Shown piece by piece: positions 27,869 through 36,624 of a DNA stretch of 41,398 nt (position 1 is its first letter; each line of letters starts with the position of its first letter). The position numbers were made by a program, and so were the translations under genes. Origin of the DNA: Chitinophaga pinensis (GTDB taxonomy: Bacteria > Bacteroidota > Bacteroidia > Flavobacteriales_D > Crocinitomicaceae); NCBI GenBank assembly GCA_943327315.2, contig CALPWQ020000008.1:1-41398 (forward strand). Reading direction: 5' to 3'. Under the pieces are notes generated by a model that was not told the DNA's origin, searched no databases, and saw nothing but the letters and a program-made list of their open reading frames with translations.

Positions 27869-30800
27869 ATGAGGTTTTTCGTTGTCGTTTCACTTGTCCT
27901 TTTCACCACTATTTCTTTTGCTCAGCCCTATGCTGGGGAGGAAAAGATGAAGCCAATGAAGCCCGATCTTTCAAAGGCGGCGCAATGCACTCCACCGAAT
28001 ACCACAACCTTTTTGCAAATCAACAATGTCCGTGCAATGGTGCATACGGCGGGGAATTTATGGCAGGTGCCCAATCAAAATTATTCGCAGTACGAGGTGC
28101 CGAAAAACTCAGGGATTATGGCCTTGTTTACGGCAGCGCTTTGGCTAGGCGGAACAGATGTGAACAACCAGTTGAAGTTGGCTGCGCTGCGTTACCGCAA
28201 TGGCCAAGACTACTGGACAGGGCCACTATCGAACATTTCAGCGGAAACAAGCTATGAGACCTGTGCCAAGTACGACAAACACTTCGTCACCACTCAGGAT
28301 CAAGTTCGGGAATTCAATGCCTGGTATCAGGCTGGTGTTGATGATGCTGAAAATGGAACCTCCACGCAATCCGAACTTTTTCCAAACTACAAAGTTCCTG
28401 ACATCATCAAGGAATGGCCTGCACATGGCGATGTCACATTAGGACAAGATTACTACCTCGCTCCCTTCTTCGACCGCAATGAGGATGGAAATTACAACTG
28501 GCAGGATGGAGATTATCCGTGGCATGACATCAATAAAACGAAAAACTGCAAGACCGATCGACGGGTTTCCTTGTATGGAGATATCAATTATTGGTGGGTA
28601 ATGAACGACAAAGGAAACATCCATACCGAAACAGGAGCAGATCCAATTGGGATGGAGATCCGCGCTCAAGCTTTCGCCTTTGCATCGAACGATGAAATCA
28701 ACAACATGACGTTCTACAATTATGAACTCATCAACCGCGGAACACAAACACTTTACAACACGTATTTCGGATTTTTTACGGACGGTGCTTTGGGTGATCC
28801 CTTCGATGATTATGTTGGTTGTGATGTCAATCGGGGTTTGGGATATTATTACAACGGGGACAATTTTGACGGTGAAAATTCGGGATTCAAGGGCTATGGC
28901 AATTCGCCCCCAGCTGTGGGTGTTGACTTCTTCGAAGGGCCATACCAAGATGACGATGGCATGGACAACGGATTTGGAATTGGGGATAAAGAGGCCTTGA
29001 ATGGCATTGGCTATGGCGATGGAATTGTCGACAATGAACGCTTTGGCATGCGCCGTTTTCTTTACTATTCGAATACCACCAATGGAGCAAATCCGAATCA
29101 AACGGATCCAAGCAGTGCCTCGGATTATTACAACTATTTACGGGGTATCTGGAAAGATGGGACCAAGTTTTTTTACGGTGGAAGTGGACACATCTCCGAT
29201 CCCGATTGCAACCCGAATGTTCCTTGTGATTTTATGTTTCCAGGCGATACCGATCCCTTGGGATGGGGGACAGGTGGCGTAGCGCAAGACCCATGGACTG
29301 AATACGGCTCAAACAATCCGCCAAATGACCGTCGTTTTGTGCAATCGGCTGGACCTTTCGTCTTAAAACCGGGTGCGGTCAATAACATCACCGTCGGGGT
29401 AGTTTGGGCACGATCAAATGGAGGTGATCCTTTCGCTTCAGTCTCGGTATTGCAGCGTGCTGATGACAAAGCGCAAGCCCTCTTCGAGAATTGCTTTAAA
29501 GTCTTGGATGGCCCACATGCGCCAGAGTTGAACATCCAGGAATTGGAAAATGAACTCATCCTTACCCTGTCAAATCCCATCAACAGCAACAACTACAATG
29601 AGGCCTACGAAGAATTTGATCCGTTTATTGTAGCGGCAGACCCAAATGCGGATAAGTCCTATCGTTTTCAAGGCTACCAAATTTTTCAGATGCGCGGCAA
29701 GCAATATTCGCTGTCCGATATCGGAGATCCAGACAAAGCGCGCTTGGTGGCGCAGTGTGACATCAAAGATGGGGTGTCGCGCATTATCAATTTTGAATTT
29801 GATGAAGACTTATCCGCAAGTGTTCCTGTTGAACGAGTGGATGGCCAAGATTTAGGCATTCGCCACAGCTTCAGTGTAAAAACGGATTTGTTTGCCCAAG
29901 GAACGAGTGAGTTGGTGAATTTTAAAAGGTACTACTACGTGGCCGTGGCCTATGCCTTCAACAACTTTAAAACCTATGACCCGAGTGACCCGCAGGCCTT
30001 GGACGGACAGCAGAAACGCTACTTAGCAAGTCGAAAATCTGCCGCAGGGGAGGTGAAAACCATCGAAGCCATACCACACAATCCGATGCCTGAGGCTGAC
30101 GGAACGCTGCATTATTTGGAATACGGCGAGTCGCCTGAAATTACGCGCTTGGATGGCTATGGCAATGGCAACCGTTCGCTAGAATTGACTACAGCCTCAT
30201 TGGAACACATTGTGAAATACGGTACCCTCGACAAAGTCACCTATCAGAAAGGCGCTGGTCCAATCAACATCAAAGTAGTCGATCCACTCAATGTGGCAGA
30301 CGGTTATTTCGAATGCCGTTTTCGGGACTACACACCCTCAGGATTGAACGGTGCCGACACTGCCTCTTGGATCATTTACCGCTTTGACCATGAAAATGGT
30401 ACGGTACTCGATTCAATAAGCTCCGACCAAACGGTTCAAGGGGACAATGAGCAAATCATTCCGAAGTGGGGCGTGTCTGTGCAGATTCATCAGGAAAAAT
30501 ATACTGGCCCTTCCGGTAATACATCGGTGAAAACAACGACGATGATCGATCATTCCATCACCTTCGAGGATTCGTCCAAGCAATGGCTCAACTTTGTGCA
30601 AGACAATAGCGCCTTTTTCCCAACAAATTGGATCCGCTCGGGCACCTTTGATGAAACAGATGCCGCTGTCAATGATCCATATACTCAGTCGGCCTGTTAC
30701 GATGATGAGGTGGGCGTTGACAATGATGGTCGTTTTTCATCGCTCTTAGGTGGAGGAATCGCGCCGCACCGTTTGACTGGTTACCAGTGCAGTTACATGC

Positions 30801-31888
30801 CGATGACGTATTACAATCTTCCTTCTCCAGGTTCTGCGCGAACAAATGCTTCTTTATCCTTCTTGCCGAGCGTGGACATTGTCCTTTCTTCCGATCGTTC
30901 AAAATGGACCCGCTGTCCGGTGATTGAAATGGGACGAGATGCTGCACTGAATGTGGGCAACTGTGAACCGGGTCTGCTCCGCAAGAGTCCAAGTGTGGAT
31001 CAATATGGAAATCCTGACAATTCAGGAACAACAGGGATGGGCTGGTTCCCAGGGTATGCCATTGACTTAGAAACGGGGAATCGTCTGTATTTGGCCTTTG
31101 GGGAAAACTCCTTCTTAGGCGGAGAAAATGGTGCTGATATGCGTTGGAATCCGACGTCGCGCATGGTGAATGGTGTGGGCAATCCAGTGATGGGTGGTGT
31201 TCATCCGCTTTGGGTCTTCAGTTCCGATCAGTCTCAAATCAATGACTTCACCGCAGGATTTGACTTTCCGGAGTACATTCCAGCGCAAGCAGAAAGCACA
31301 TCTTCAAACTTCCTCTACCAGCAATTTCAAGCCATCGAACAAAACTCCTCCGTTGCCAAACGACAAACCTATGGCAGTATTTCGTGGATTGCATACCCCA
31401 TGCTGCGAAGTGGAAATACACTCTTATCTACGGACGTAAAAATTCGATTGCGGGTAAACAAAGAATACAAGAATTACCAAGTGACAGGGAAAAACAATGG
31501 TCGTCCAATGTATGCGTGGAACATGTCTTCCGTGCGAACAGTTACAGGCAGCACCGAAGCATTGGCGGATGCCTTGAAATTGATCAATGTCGTTCCGAAT
31601 CCGTATTTGGCCTTCTCTGAATATGAAATCAATAAGCTCGATAGCCGTGTGAAAATCACCAACTTGCCCGAGCGCTGCACCATCACGATTTACAATGCGC
31701 AAGGAAAACTCATCAAAACCATCAAGAAAGACAGTCCAATCACCTACCAAGATTGGCCTTTAACGAATCATGCGAATATCCCCATTTCGTCGGGTGTCTA
31801 TTTAATTCATGTCGATGTCCCAGGAGTAGGAGAGCGCATACTCAAGTCCTTCATCGCCATGCGAACTGTCGATTTGCAGAACCTTTAG
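27869..31888 (+). CDS. very large T9SS cargo protein, 1339 aa
   Basis: MRFFVVVSLVLFTTISFAQ is a signal peptide. The next 500 residues are rich in Asp/Asn/Gly/Tyr, with a pattern (SGIMALFTAALWLGG, then DRNEDGNYNWQDGDYP, and GDGIVDNERFGMRRFLYY) seen in a family of large Bacteroidota exported proteins. DxDxDG-like stretches may bind calcium. The C-terminal 90 residues (NVVPNPYLAFSEYEINKLDS ... SGVYLIHVDVPG) form a T9SS sorting domain, though the usual final basic residue is replaced by VDLQNL. The function is unknown; it is presumably cell-surface or secreted. Upstream TAAATTAG at 27844 is a weak match to a -7 box. It is divergent from metG. Confidence 0.87.
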   Translation: MRFFVVVSLVLFTTISFAQPYAGEEKMKPMKPDLSKAAQCTPPNTTTFLQINNVRAMVHTAGNLWQVPNQNYSQYEVPKNSGIMALFTAALWLGGTDVNNQLKLAALRYRNGQDYWTGPLSNISAETSYETCAKYDKHFVTTQDQVREFNAWYQAGVDDAENGTSTQSELFPNYKVPDIIKEWPAHGDVTLGQDYYLAPFFDRNEDGNYNWQDGDYPWHDINKTKNCKTDRRVSLYGDINYWWVMNDKGNIHTETGADPIGMEIRAQAFAFASNDEINNMTFYNYELINRGTQTLYNTYFGFFTDGALGDPFDDYVGCDVNRGLGYYYNGDNFDGENSGFKGYGNSPPAVGVDFFEGPYQDDDGMDNGFGIGDKEALNGIGYGDGIVDNERFGMRRFLYYSNTTNGANPNQTDPSSASDYYNYLRGIWKDGTKFFYGGSGHISDPDCNPNVPCDFMFPGDTDPLGWGTGGVAQDPWTEYGSNNPPNDRRFVQSAGPFVLKPGAVNNITVGVVWARSNGGDPFASVSVLQRADDKAQALFENCFKVLDGPHAPELNIQELENELILTLSNPINSNNYNEAYEEFDPFIVAADPNADKSYRFQGYQIFQMRGKQYSLSDIGDPDKARLVAQCDIKDGVSRIINFEFDEDLSASVPVERVDGQDLGIRHSFSVKTDLFAQGTSELVNFKRYYYVAVAYAFNNFKTYDPSDPQALDGQQKRYLASRKSAAGEVKTIEAIPHNPMPEADGTLHYLEYGESPEITRLDGYGNGNRSLELTTASLEHIVKYGTLDKVTYQKGAGPINIKVVDPLNVADGYFECRFRDYTPSGLNGADTASWIIYRFDHENGTVLDSISSDQTVQGDNEQIIPKWGVSVQIHQEKYTGPSGNTSVKTTTMIDHSITFEDSSKQWLNFVQDNSAFFPTNWIRSGTFDETDAAVNDPYTQSACYDDEVGVDNDGRFSSLLGGGIAPHRLTGYQCSYMPMTYYNLPSPGSARTNASLSFLPSVDIVLSSDRSKWTRCPVIEMGRDAALNVGNCEPGLLRKSPSVDQYGNPDNSGTTGMGWFPGYAIDLETGNRLYLAFGENSFLGGENGADMRWNPTSRMVNGVGNPVMGGVHPLWVFSSDQSQINDFTAGFDFPEYIPAQAESTSSNFLYQQFQAIEQNSSVAKRQTYGSISWIAYPMLRSGNTLLSTDVKIRLRVNKEYKNYQVTGKNNGRPMYAWNMSSVRTVTGSTEALADALKLINVVPNPYLAFSEYEINKLDSRVKITNLPERCTITIYNAQGKLIKTIKKDSPITYQDWPLTNHANIPISSGVYLIHVDVPGVGERILKSFIAMRTVDLQNL

Positions 31889-31890
31889 GA

Positions 31891-31970
31891 GTTATTAGTT
31901 ACGAGTTACGAATTACGAATTACGAATTTGGTGGCTGAGGTGCGCAGCAGACTCGAAGCCACGAATTACG
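31891..31970. repeat. TTACGAR heptamer array with 41-nt palindromic core, copy 1
   Basis: Four to five tandem TTACGAA/G heptamers are followed by a 41-nt core (31930-31970) containing GTGGCTGAG and CTCGAAGCCAC, which can pair into a hairpin. The core is identical to 34256-34296. It sits directly after the T9SS gene stop. Confidence 0.85.
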
Positions 31971-32058
31971 TTTTGCACTTAAACATCATGACGTCCAGTG
32001 GAATTTGAACACTTTGGGAATTTGTAATGTTTGAAGTCTAGCCCGAAGCTAAAATTCC

Positions 32059-32155
32059 TTAACTCGTAACTCGTCATTGGTAACTCGTAACTTTCAGAAG
32101 TCTTTTGTCTTGAAGCGCAGCGGTCTTGCGTCCTTAAAGAATTTGATTCTTTAAG
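32059..32155. repeat. inverted heptamers, GTCTT/GCGCAGCGG repeats and a 10-bp hairpin
   Basis: At 32059-32094 the heptamers occur in reverse orientation (AACTCGT). Next come repeated strings of the type GTCTTTTGTCTT and GCGCAGCGG, which recur at 32176-32240. CTTAAAGAAT/ATTCTTTAAG (32133-32155) is a perfect 10-bp stem with loop TTG. The 357-nt gap 31889-32245 holds only such repeats and no gene. Confidence 0.7.
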
Positions 32156-32245
32156 CAATTCAATGTAAGATCAAAGTCTTTCAGCGCAGCGGGTCTTTTG
32201 TCTTATAGTCAGCCATTGCTGCCGGGTCTTATGTCTTTTTAGAGA

Positions 32246-33805
32246 CTACAGCGGAATAGAAATTCGAAACGTAGACCCCACATTGACCTGCGACTCCAGC
32301 ACGAAAACCTTCCCCTTGTGGTACTCGGTAACGATGCGCTTCACCAAAGAGAGTCCAAGTCCCCAGCCGCGTTTCTTGGTCGAAAATCCTGGTTGAAAAA
32401 TGGTTTTCAATTGATTGGGGGCAATGCCCTTGCCGCTGTCTTTGATGTCGATATGTGCCCATTCGGTAGTAGAATGAATGGTAAGCAGTAAATTACCGGA
32501 ACCCTCCATGGCATCGACGGCATTCTTGCAGATATTTTCAATGACCCATTCCATCAACGGTGCATTGTGAAGAACAGGAAGTTCGTCTATGGCAGTGAAC
32601 TCGATGTGCACCTTGCTAGAAACCCGCGGCCGGAGGTATTCAACGACATGTTGAACCGTTACGTTGAGGTTGCTAACTTCAAGCTTTGCACCCGAACCAA
32701 TCTTTGAAAAGCGATCGGTGATTTTCTCTAATCGGTCCACATCTTTTTGCATTTCTGCGGTAATCATCGGATCAGCATGTTGATCCTTGAGCAGCTGAAT
32801 CCAAGCCATTAAAGATGAAAGGGGAGTCCCGAGTTGGTGTGCCGTTTCCTTTGCCATTCCCGCCCATACTTGGTTTTGCTCGGCCTTTCGGAAGGTGCTG
32901 AAGATGAGGTAGCCAATGAAGACAAACATCCCGATGATGAAGAAAATGATGTAGGGGAAATACTGCAATCGTTTCAATTCCTCACTGTCGTCAAAATAAA
33001 GCATGTTGCGTTGACCGTTCTGAAAATCAATAATGATAGGTTCGTTTTGCAGCTTTAAGTCACTGATTGTCTGGGAAAGTTGTGCGGGGTTTAACTTCTC
33101 CTTTTTCAAATTACTTCCCAATACCTTTTTCGTGTCGGCATCAATCAACAATACAGGGACAAGGTCTTGGTTGTTGATCAACTCATTATTGAATGATTGT
33201 AGCAAGGAATCGCGTTGTTTTTCTAGACGAATGAGTTCCTTGGAGTCGCAATAGTAGTAGGTATTGTAGAGTCCGTCATAGATTTCGACCGTAAAGGAGG
33301 GATTGGACTTCTCCCAGCTAAGTGCGAGCACTTTAAGTGAATCTTCAAAAATTCGGGTTATTTCCTTTGCAGAAAGTGCAGCGTTTTTCTGAGCAGCGCG
33401 TATGTCTGACGTGTCAAAATCAAGGTTGATGAATCCCGAAATGGCGAGGTCATTGTCCATCAAGATGACAGGAATGTCCTTGTTTTCATTGATGATTTTT
33501 AACGGGAACCCATAATCTGGAATCACATCCAAGGGTGTTTCCTTGGATACTTCTTTTGTCGCGTCAACCCAGAGCTGCACTTCTTTTCGTTCCTTGTCAC
33601 GCAATTGACGGAAAGTTCGATCTGTTAAGGTGACCAATTCCAGTTTTTTCTTGATGGCATCTGCCCATTGAAGCGCACGTTCGCGCTCGCGACTTCCAAC
33701 CTTCGAAACGATATTGTTGGACACAAATAGGGATGCGCCCACCATGATAATCGCAATGACCATCAGGGCAATTTTCCATTTTTGCTTGTTCGAGTATAAA
33801 TTCAT
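32246..33805 (-). CDS. membrane sensor histidine kinase, 519 aa
   Basis: From the ATG at 33805, the first membrane segment is MVIAIIMVGASLFVS (residues about 13-32). A sensor part of roughly 230 residues follows outside the membrane, then a second segment (FPYIIFFIIGMFVFIGYLIF). The kinase core has the phospho-acceptor His323 in ETAHQLGTPLSSL, the N box ENICKNAVDAM, the G1 box DIKDSGKGI, and GWGLGLSLVKRI. The AHQLGTPLSSL form of the H box is common in Bacteroidota. No response regulator is adjacent, so its partner is encoded elsewhere. The reading frame extends to 33916, but a TACCTTCG box at 33822-33815 supports 33805. It is divergent from a small membrane protein. Confidence 0.93.
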   Translation of the reverse strand: MNLYSNKQKWKIALMVIAIIMVGASLFVSNNIVSKVGSRERERALQWADAIKKKLELVTLTDRTFRQLRDKERKEVQLWVDATKEVSKETPLDVIPDYGFPLKIINENKDIPVILMDNDLAISGFINLDFDTSDIRAAQKNAALSAKEITRIFEDSLKVLALSWEKSNPSFTVEIYDGLYNTYYYCDSKELIRLEKQRDSLLQSFNNELINNQDLVPVLLIDADTKKVLGSNLKKEKLNPAQLSQTISDLKLQNEPIIIDFQNGQRNMLYFDDSEELKRLQYFPYIIFFIIGMFVFIGYLIFSTFRKAEQNQVWAGMAKETAHQLGTPLSSLMAWIQLLKDQHADPMITAEMQKDVDRLEKITDRFSKIGSGAKLEVSNLNVTVQHVVEYLRPRVSSKVHIEFTAIDELPVLHNAPLMEWVIENICKNAVDAMEGSGNLLLTIHSTTEWAHIDIKDSGKGIAPNQLKTIFQPGFSTKKRGWGLGLSLVKRIVTEYHKGKVFVLESQVNVGSTFRISIPL

Positions 33806-33814
33806 GAGCCAGAA

Positions 33815-33822
33815 CGAAGGTA
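33815..33822 (-). promoter_or_regulatory. -7 element of the histidine kinase gene (one mismatch)
   Basis: The minus strand reads TACCTTCG, one base off TAnnTTTG, with the ATG 10 nt further on. Confidence 0.4.
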
Positions 33823-33885
33823 ACGGAATTTTGATTGTTTGCGTATGTGAATGAAAAACGATTCTCTGCTTTTGCTGGAATAAAG

Positions 33886-33893
33886 TACCTTTG
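33886..33893 (+). promoter_or_regulatory. -7 element of the small membrane protein gene
   Basis: TACCTTTG is a perfect TAnnTTTG box ending 4 nt before the ATG at 33898, implying a leaderless transcript. Confidence 0.6.
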
Positions 33894-33897
33894 CCCC

Positions 33898-34230
33898 ATG
33901 GAAAAAGTGAAATCATACCTCCGCAGACCGATGTTTGTCTTTGTCGTGCTTTTTTTCGTGATTGCGATTCCCTTGTGTACGCTACCCATCAATTTATTCC
34001 CGGGAGAAATTGTCTTTAAAAGTGGTTTGATGACTGTTCCAGAGCAAGCGCCCTTGAGTTTGGCCTATTTTATTGGTCTTGGCTACGATGAAGCGGACAT
34101 GGTGCATATTGAGTCGTTCCGCTTGTTGCCGCAATCATATTTCCTGGCTTTTTTCTTCTTGTTTGGTTTCCCCGGACTCGCAGCGTATCGGGTGCATTTG
34201 GCAAATGAGAAGAGGAGGAGGATGAATTAA
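33898..34230 (+). CDS. small two-segment membrane protein, 110 aa
   Basis: The start at 33898 follows a TACCTTTG box and gives MEKVKSYLRRPMF. Two hydrophobic stretches, at about residues 13-32 (FVFVVLFFVIAIPLCTLPIN) and 78-97 (SYFLAFFFLFGFPGLAAYRV), suggest that both termini face the cytoplasm. The region between them (about 45 residues) would lie in the periplasm. The C-terminus is strongly basic. No family is recognised. It is divergent from the histidine kinase, with 92 nt between the starts, so a functional link with the kinase is possible but unproven. Confidence 0.75.
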   Translation: MEKVKSYLRRPMFVFVVLFFVIAIPLCTLPINLFPGEIVFKSGLMTVPEQAPLSLAYFIGLGYDEADMVHIESFRLLPQSYFLAFFFLFGFPGLAAYRVHLANEKRRRMN

Positions 34231-34311
34231 ATTACGAGTTACGAGTTACGAATTAGGTGGCTGAGGTGCGCAGCAGACTCGAAGCCACGAATTACGAATT
34301 ACGAAATTGGA
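34231..34311. repeat. TTACGAR heptamer array with 41-nt palindromic core, copy 2
   Basis: Heptamers TTACGAG/TTACGAA follow the stop codon directly. The core at 34256-34296 is identical over 41 nt to 31930-31970. Further heptamers follow it. Confidence 0.85.
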
Positions 34312-34347
34312 AATAGATACTAGTTTTTTCGAAGAATGATCTATTCT

Positions 34348-34379
34348 CTTAACATCTTAACATCTTAATATCTTGATGT
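34348..34379. repeat. four tandem octamers CTTAACAT (two degenerate)
   Basis: CTTAACAT, CTTAACAT, CTTAATAT and CTTGATGT run head to tail, in the gap between the small membrane protein and the cyclase. Confidence 0.8.
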
Positions 34380-34398
34380 CTAGGAAGTCCCTTCCTAG
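34380..34398. repeat. 8-bp hairpin overlapping the cyclase stop codon
   Basis: CTAGGAAG (34380-34387) and CTTCCTAG (34391-34398) pair perfectly with loop TCC. The cyclase stop codon (34395-34397) is inside the stem. No T-run follows. Confidence 0.6.
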
Positions 34399-35624
34399 CC
34401 CAACACAAAGTACATTTTCATCTGTCCTTTTCCTTTGACTTCGATATCGCCACGGTATTCACATTGGAAGATGTCCTTTACCAATTCGTAGGTTGATTCG
34501 GTTATATTTACCTTGCCTAAGGCTCCGGTGCTTTCTGCCCTGCTTGCCGTGTTGACCGTGTCGCCCCAGATGTCGTATGCGAATTTTTTTGTGCCGACGA
34601 CTCCAGCGACGACTTCGCCAGTATTGATGCCTAGCCTACATTCAAAGTAGGGTTCACCTTTGGCAATACATTCGTTTTTGTAGGCAGTCATGTATTCTTG
34701 GATCGCCAATCCAGCGCGTATGGCATCGACAGGGTTGGTTTCATTGGCTACAGGCAAACCGCCAGCACACATGTACGCATCGCCAATGGTTTTGATTTTT
34801 TCAAGGTTGTATTTTTCAACAATGGCATCAAAAGCGGAGAAACATTTGTTCAATTCTTCAATCACTTCTTCGGGAGTCATACTGGCACTTCGGGCCGTAA
34901 ATCCTTTGAAATCTGTAAACAACACGGAAACTTTTTGGTAGTGTTTTGCACTTGCCTTCCCTGTTGTTTTCAATTCATCCGCTACTTCATCAGGCAAAAT
35001 ATTGCGGAGAAGTTTATCCGATTGCGCCTTTTCATCTCCGAGAGCATCATTTGCTTCCAACAAAGCAATCTTGAATTTGATCACAGAAATTGTGAGCCTG
35101 TAGCGCGTTTCAATGAGCAGAAACATAAAAATTGCTACCACCAATAACAGCAATCCACCGTTGATCAATGCCTCCTGCATGTTCAAATGGTGATTCATTT
35201 GAAAAAAGTAGGCAGAAGCTAAAATAGAAGGCACAATAATGGCCAAAGAGTAATACCAATTCCATAAAACAAACATACCTGCTCCTATGAATAAGGCCAG
35301 ATAGTTCAATGAATGTCCTGTGAAGTCATCCAATTGGATCACACTGTACGTATAGGCATTTTGTAAGGAAATGAGCAGAAAAGGAATAAAAATCAGCATT
35401 TTCGAATTGATGAGCTTGCGCTTGTGTGCCAACAAGGTGAATACGGTAATTACCGCAATGCCAATGCGCAACGACATGATTTGCACAAAGGCATGGGGAA
35501 TGTTTAAATAGTCGGTGATTCCAAAAACAGGGTCAAAAATAATCGCGATCCACGCACCATAGGTATGGTATCTTGTTGCGGATTTATCCAGATCATCTTC
35601 CCAAGTTAATTTTGCAGCAGTCAT
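34395..35624 (-). CDS. membrane-bound class III adenylate cyclase
   Basis: The first 175 residues hold about six membrane segments (for example IGIAVITVFTLLA and NGGLLLLVVAIFMFLL). The catalytic domain begins near residue 228. The metal ligands are Asp238 (LFTDFKGFT) and Asp282 (TIGDAYM). Lys278 and Asp351 (YDIWGD) are the pair that favours ATP over GTP, and Asn358 and Arg362 stabilise the transition state. So it should make cAMP. The stretch between the membrane part and the catalytic domain (about 180-228) may be a helical linker. There is no obvious operon partner. The stop codon lies inside a perfect hairpin. Confidence 0.93.
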   Translation of the reverse strand: MTAAKLTWEDDLDKSATRYHTYGAWIAIIFDPVFGITDYLNIPHAFVQIMSLRIGIAVITVFTLLAHKRKLINSKMLIFIPFLLISLQNAYTYSVIQLDDFTGHSLNYLALFIGAGMFVLWNWYYSLAIIVPSILASAYFFQMNHHLNMQEALINGGLLLLVVAIFMFLLIETRYRLTISVIKFKIALLEANDALGDEKAQSDKLLRNILPDEVADELKTTGKASAKHYQKVSVLFTDFKGFTARSASMTPEEVIEELNKCFSAFDAIVEKYNLEKIKTIGDAYMCAGGLPVANETNPVDAIRAGLAIQEYMTAYKNECIAKGEPYFECRLGINTGEVVAGVVGTKKFAYDIWGDTVNTASRAESTGALGKVNITESTYELVKDIFQCEYRGDIEVKGKGQMKMYFVLG

Positions 35625-35715
35625 AGGTTTTGCATTTTTTCGCAGGGATACAATATTAGTGTAAAAAATTGTTTGGTTGGAGAAATGACAGAGTTAAGGG
35701 ACAAAAGACATTGAC

Positions 35716-35768
35716 ATTACGAATTACGAATTACGAATTACGAGTTACGTGTTTTTTGCTTCGAAGCA
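35716..35768. repeat. TTACGAR heptamer array (copy 3) plus a 12-bp palindrome
   Basis: Five heptamers run from 35716 to 35749, without the 41-nt core. TGCTTCGAAGCA (35757-35768) is a perfect 12-bp palindrome next to them. Confidence 0.8.
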
Positions 35769-35817
35769 GTTCTCACTCACAGCGTTCATTCACTAAACCT
35801 TCGTTGCTACTTTCAGA

Positions 35818-36624
35818 TCAATCGGCTATAAGCACTTTCTCAATTGCGATGATTTTATTTTCATCGGTCAGCTCAATGAAATACAGTCCGTTTGGAAGAT
35901 CGTCTCGGGAAAATGAAACGCTTTGTCCGGAGATGTTTTCTAAGCGCTTTACCGTCTGACCAAACGCGTTTGAAACGACCAAGGTAGCATTGTTCAGGTT
36001 TCCCATGGTCTGTATCGTTGTTGAGGTCGTGAAGGGATTGGGAAAAATCGAATAAGAACCCTCGCTTAAATCTTCAACACCTAAGGTTGTTTGTCCCGCT
36101 TGAATGCATGCGTTTGAGGTACTCTGGTAGGCGTAATCTTTTACTGTGAACGAGGATGAAGTTGGAACCACATCCAAGCGCACCCAGCCGTAATAGGTAT
36201 TCGCACCCACAACAAGTTTCAGCGCCAAATAGCGATCGGTTGCTCCGGGCCAGTATCCTGTGCTTGAACCCAACCCCAAGGTTCCTGGGTAATTCGTGCC
36301 GTACCATGTGGCAAGTGAATCACAAATGCTTGTAGACGATGTTAGGGCCCAAGCAAAATAGTCACTGCCGACTACATTGCCCGCATAGGCATTGTTTTGT
36401 TGGGGGGAACACAGCACCCCAGCTGTACCCGCGCTTCCACCAAAATACAGTATGAAGTCCACATTCCCATCGTTGTTTAAGTCCAAAGAGTAGGTGGCAT
36501 TGGGTGTAGCGTCAGGGATATCGGTATAGATGATTTGTGCATGGAGGGTAGTGCTGACCAAAACCAAGATGAACAAAGAGCATAAGGTTGTCAATGCTTT
36601 TAGCGATGTATTTTTTGTTTTCAT
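35818..36624 (-). CDS. T9SS cargo protein, 268 aa
   Basis: A signal peptide covers residues 1-30 (LCSLFILVLVSTTLHAQ). The mature part starts with IPDATPNATYSLDLNNDGNVDFILYF, a Ca-binding-like DxNxDG stretch seen in FG-GAP-type proteins, then a region ending at YYGWVRLDVV. The last 80 residues (GSYSIFPNPFTTSTTIQTMG ... NGLYFIELTDEN ... EKVLIAD) are a type A T9SS sorting domain. The ATG overlaps the stop of the upstream transposase relic by 4 nt, so this gene may have been inserted next to, or been captured by, that relic. The ligand is unknown. Confidence 0.85.
   Translation of the reverse strand: MKTKNTSLKALTTLCSLFILVLVSTTLHAQIIYTDIPDATPNATYSLDLNNDGNVDFILYFGGSAGTAGVLCSPQQNNAYAGNVVGSDYFAWALTSSTSICDSLATWYGTNYPGTLGLGSSTGYWPGATDRYLALKLVVGANTYYGWVRLDVVPTSSSFTVKDYAYQSTSNACIQAGQTTLGVEDLSEGSYSIFPNPFTTSTTIQTMGNLNNATLVVSNAFGQTVKRLENISGQSVSFSRDDLPNGLYFIELTDENKIIAIEKVLIAD

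Noticed and set aside
31891-31930. Heptamer arrays as a possible CRISPR array
   Set aside because: Units are 7 nt without spacers and no cas genes are present; these are simple tandem repeats.
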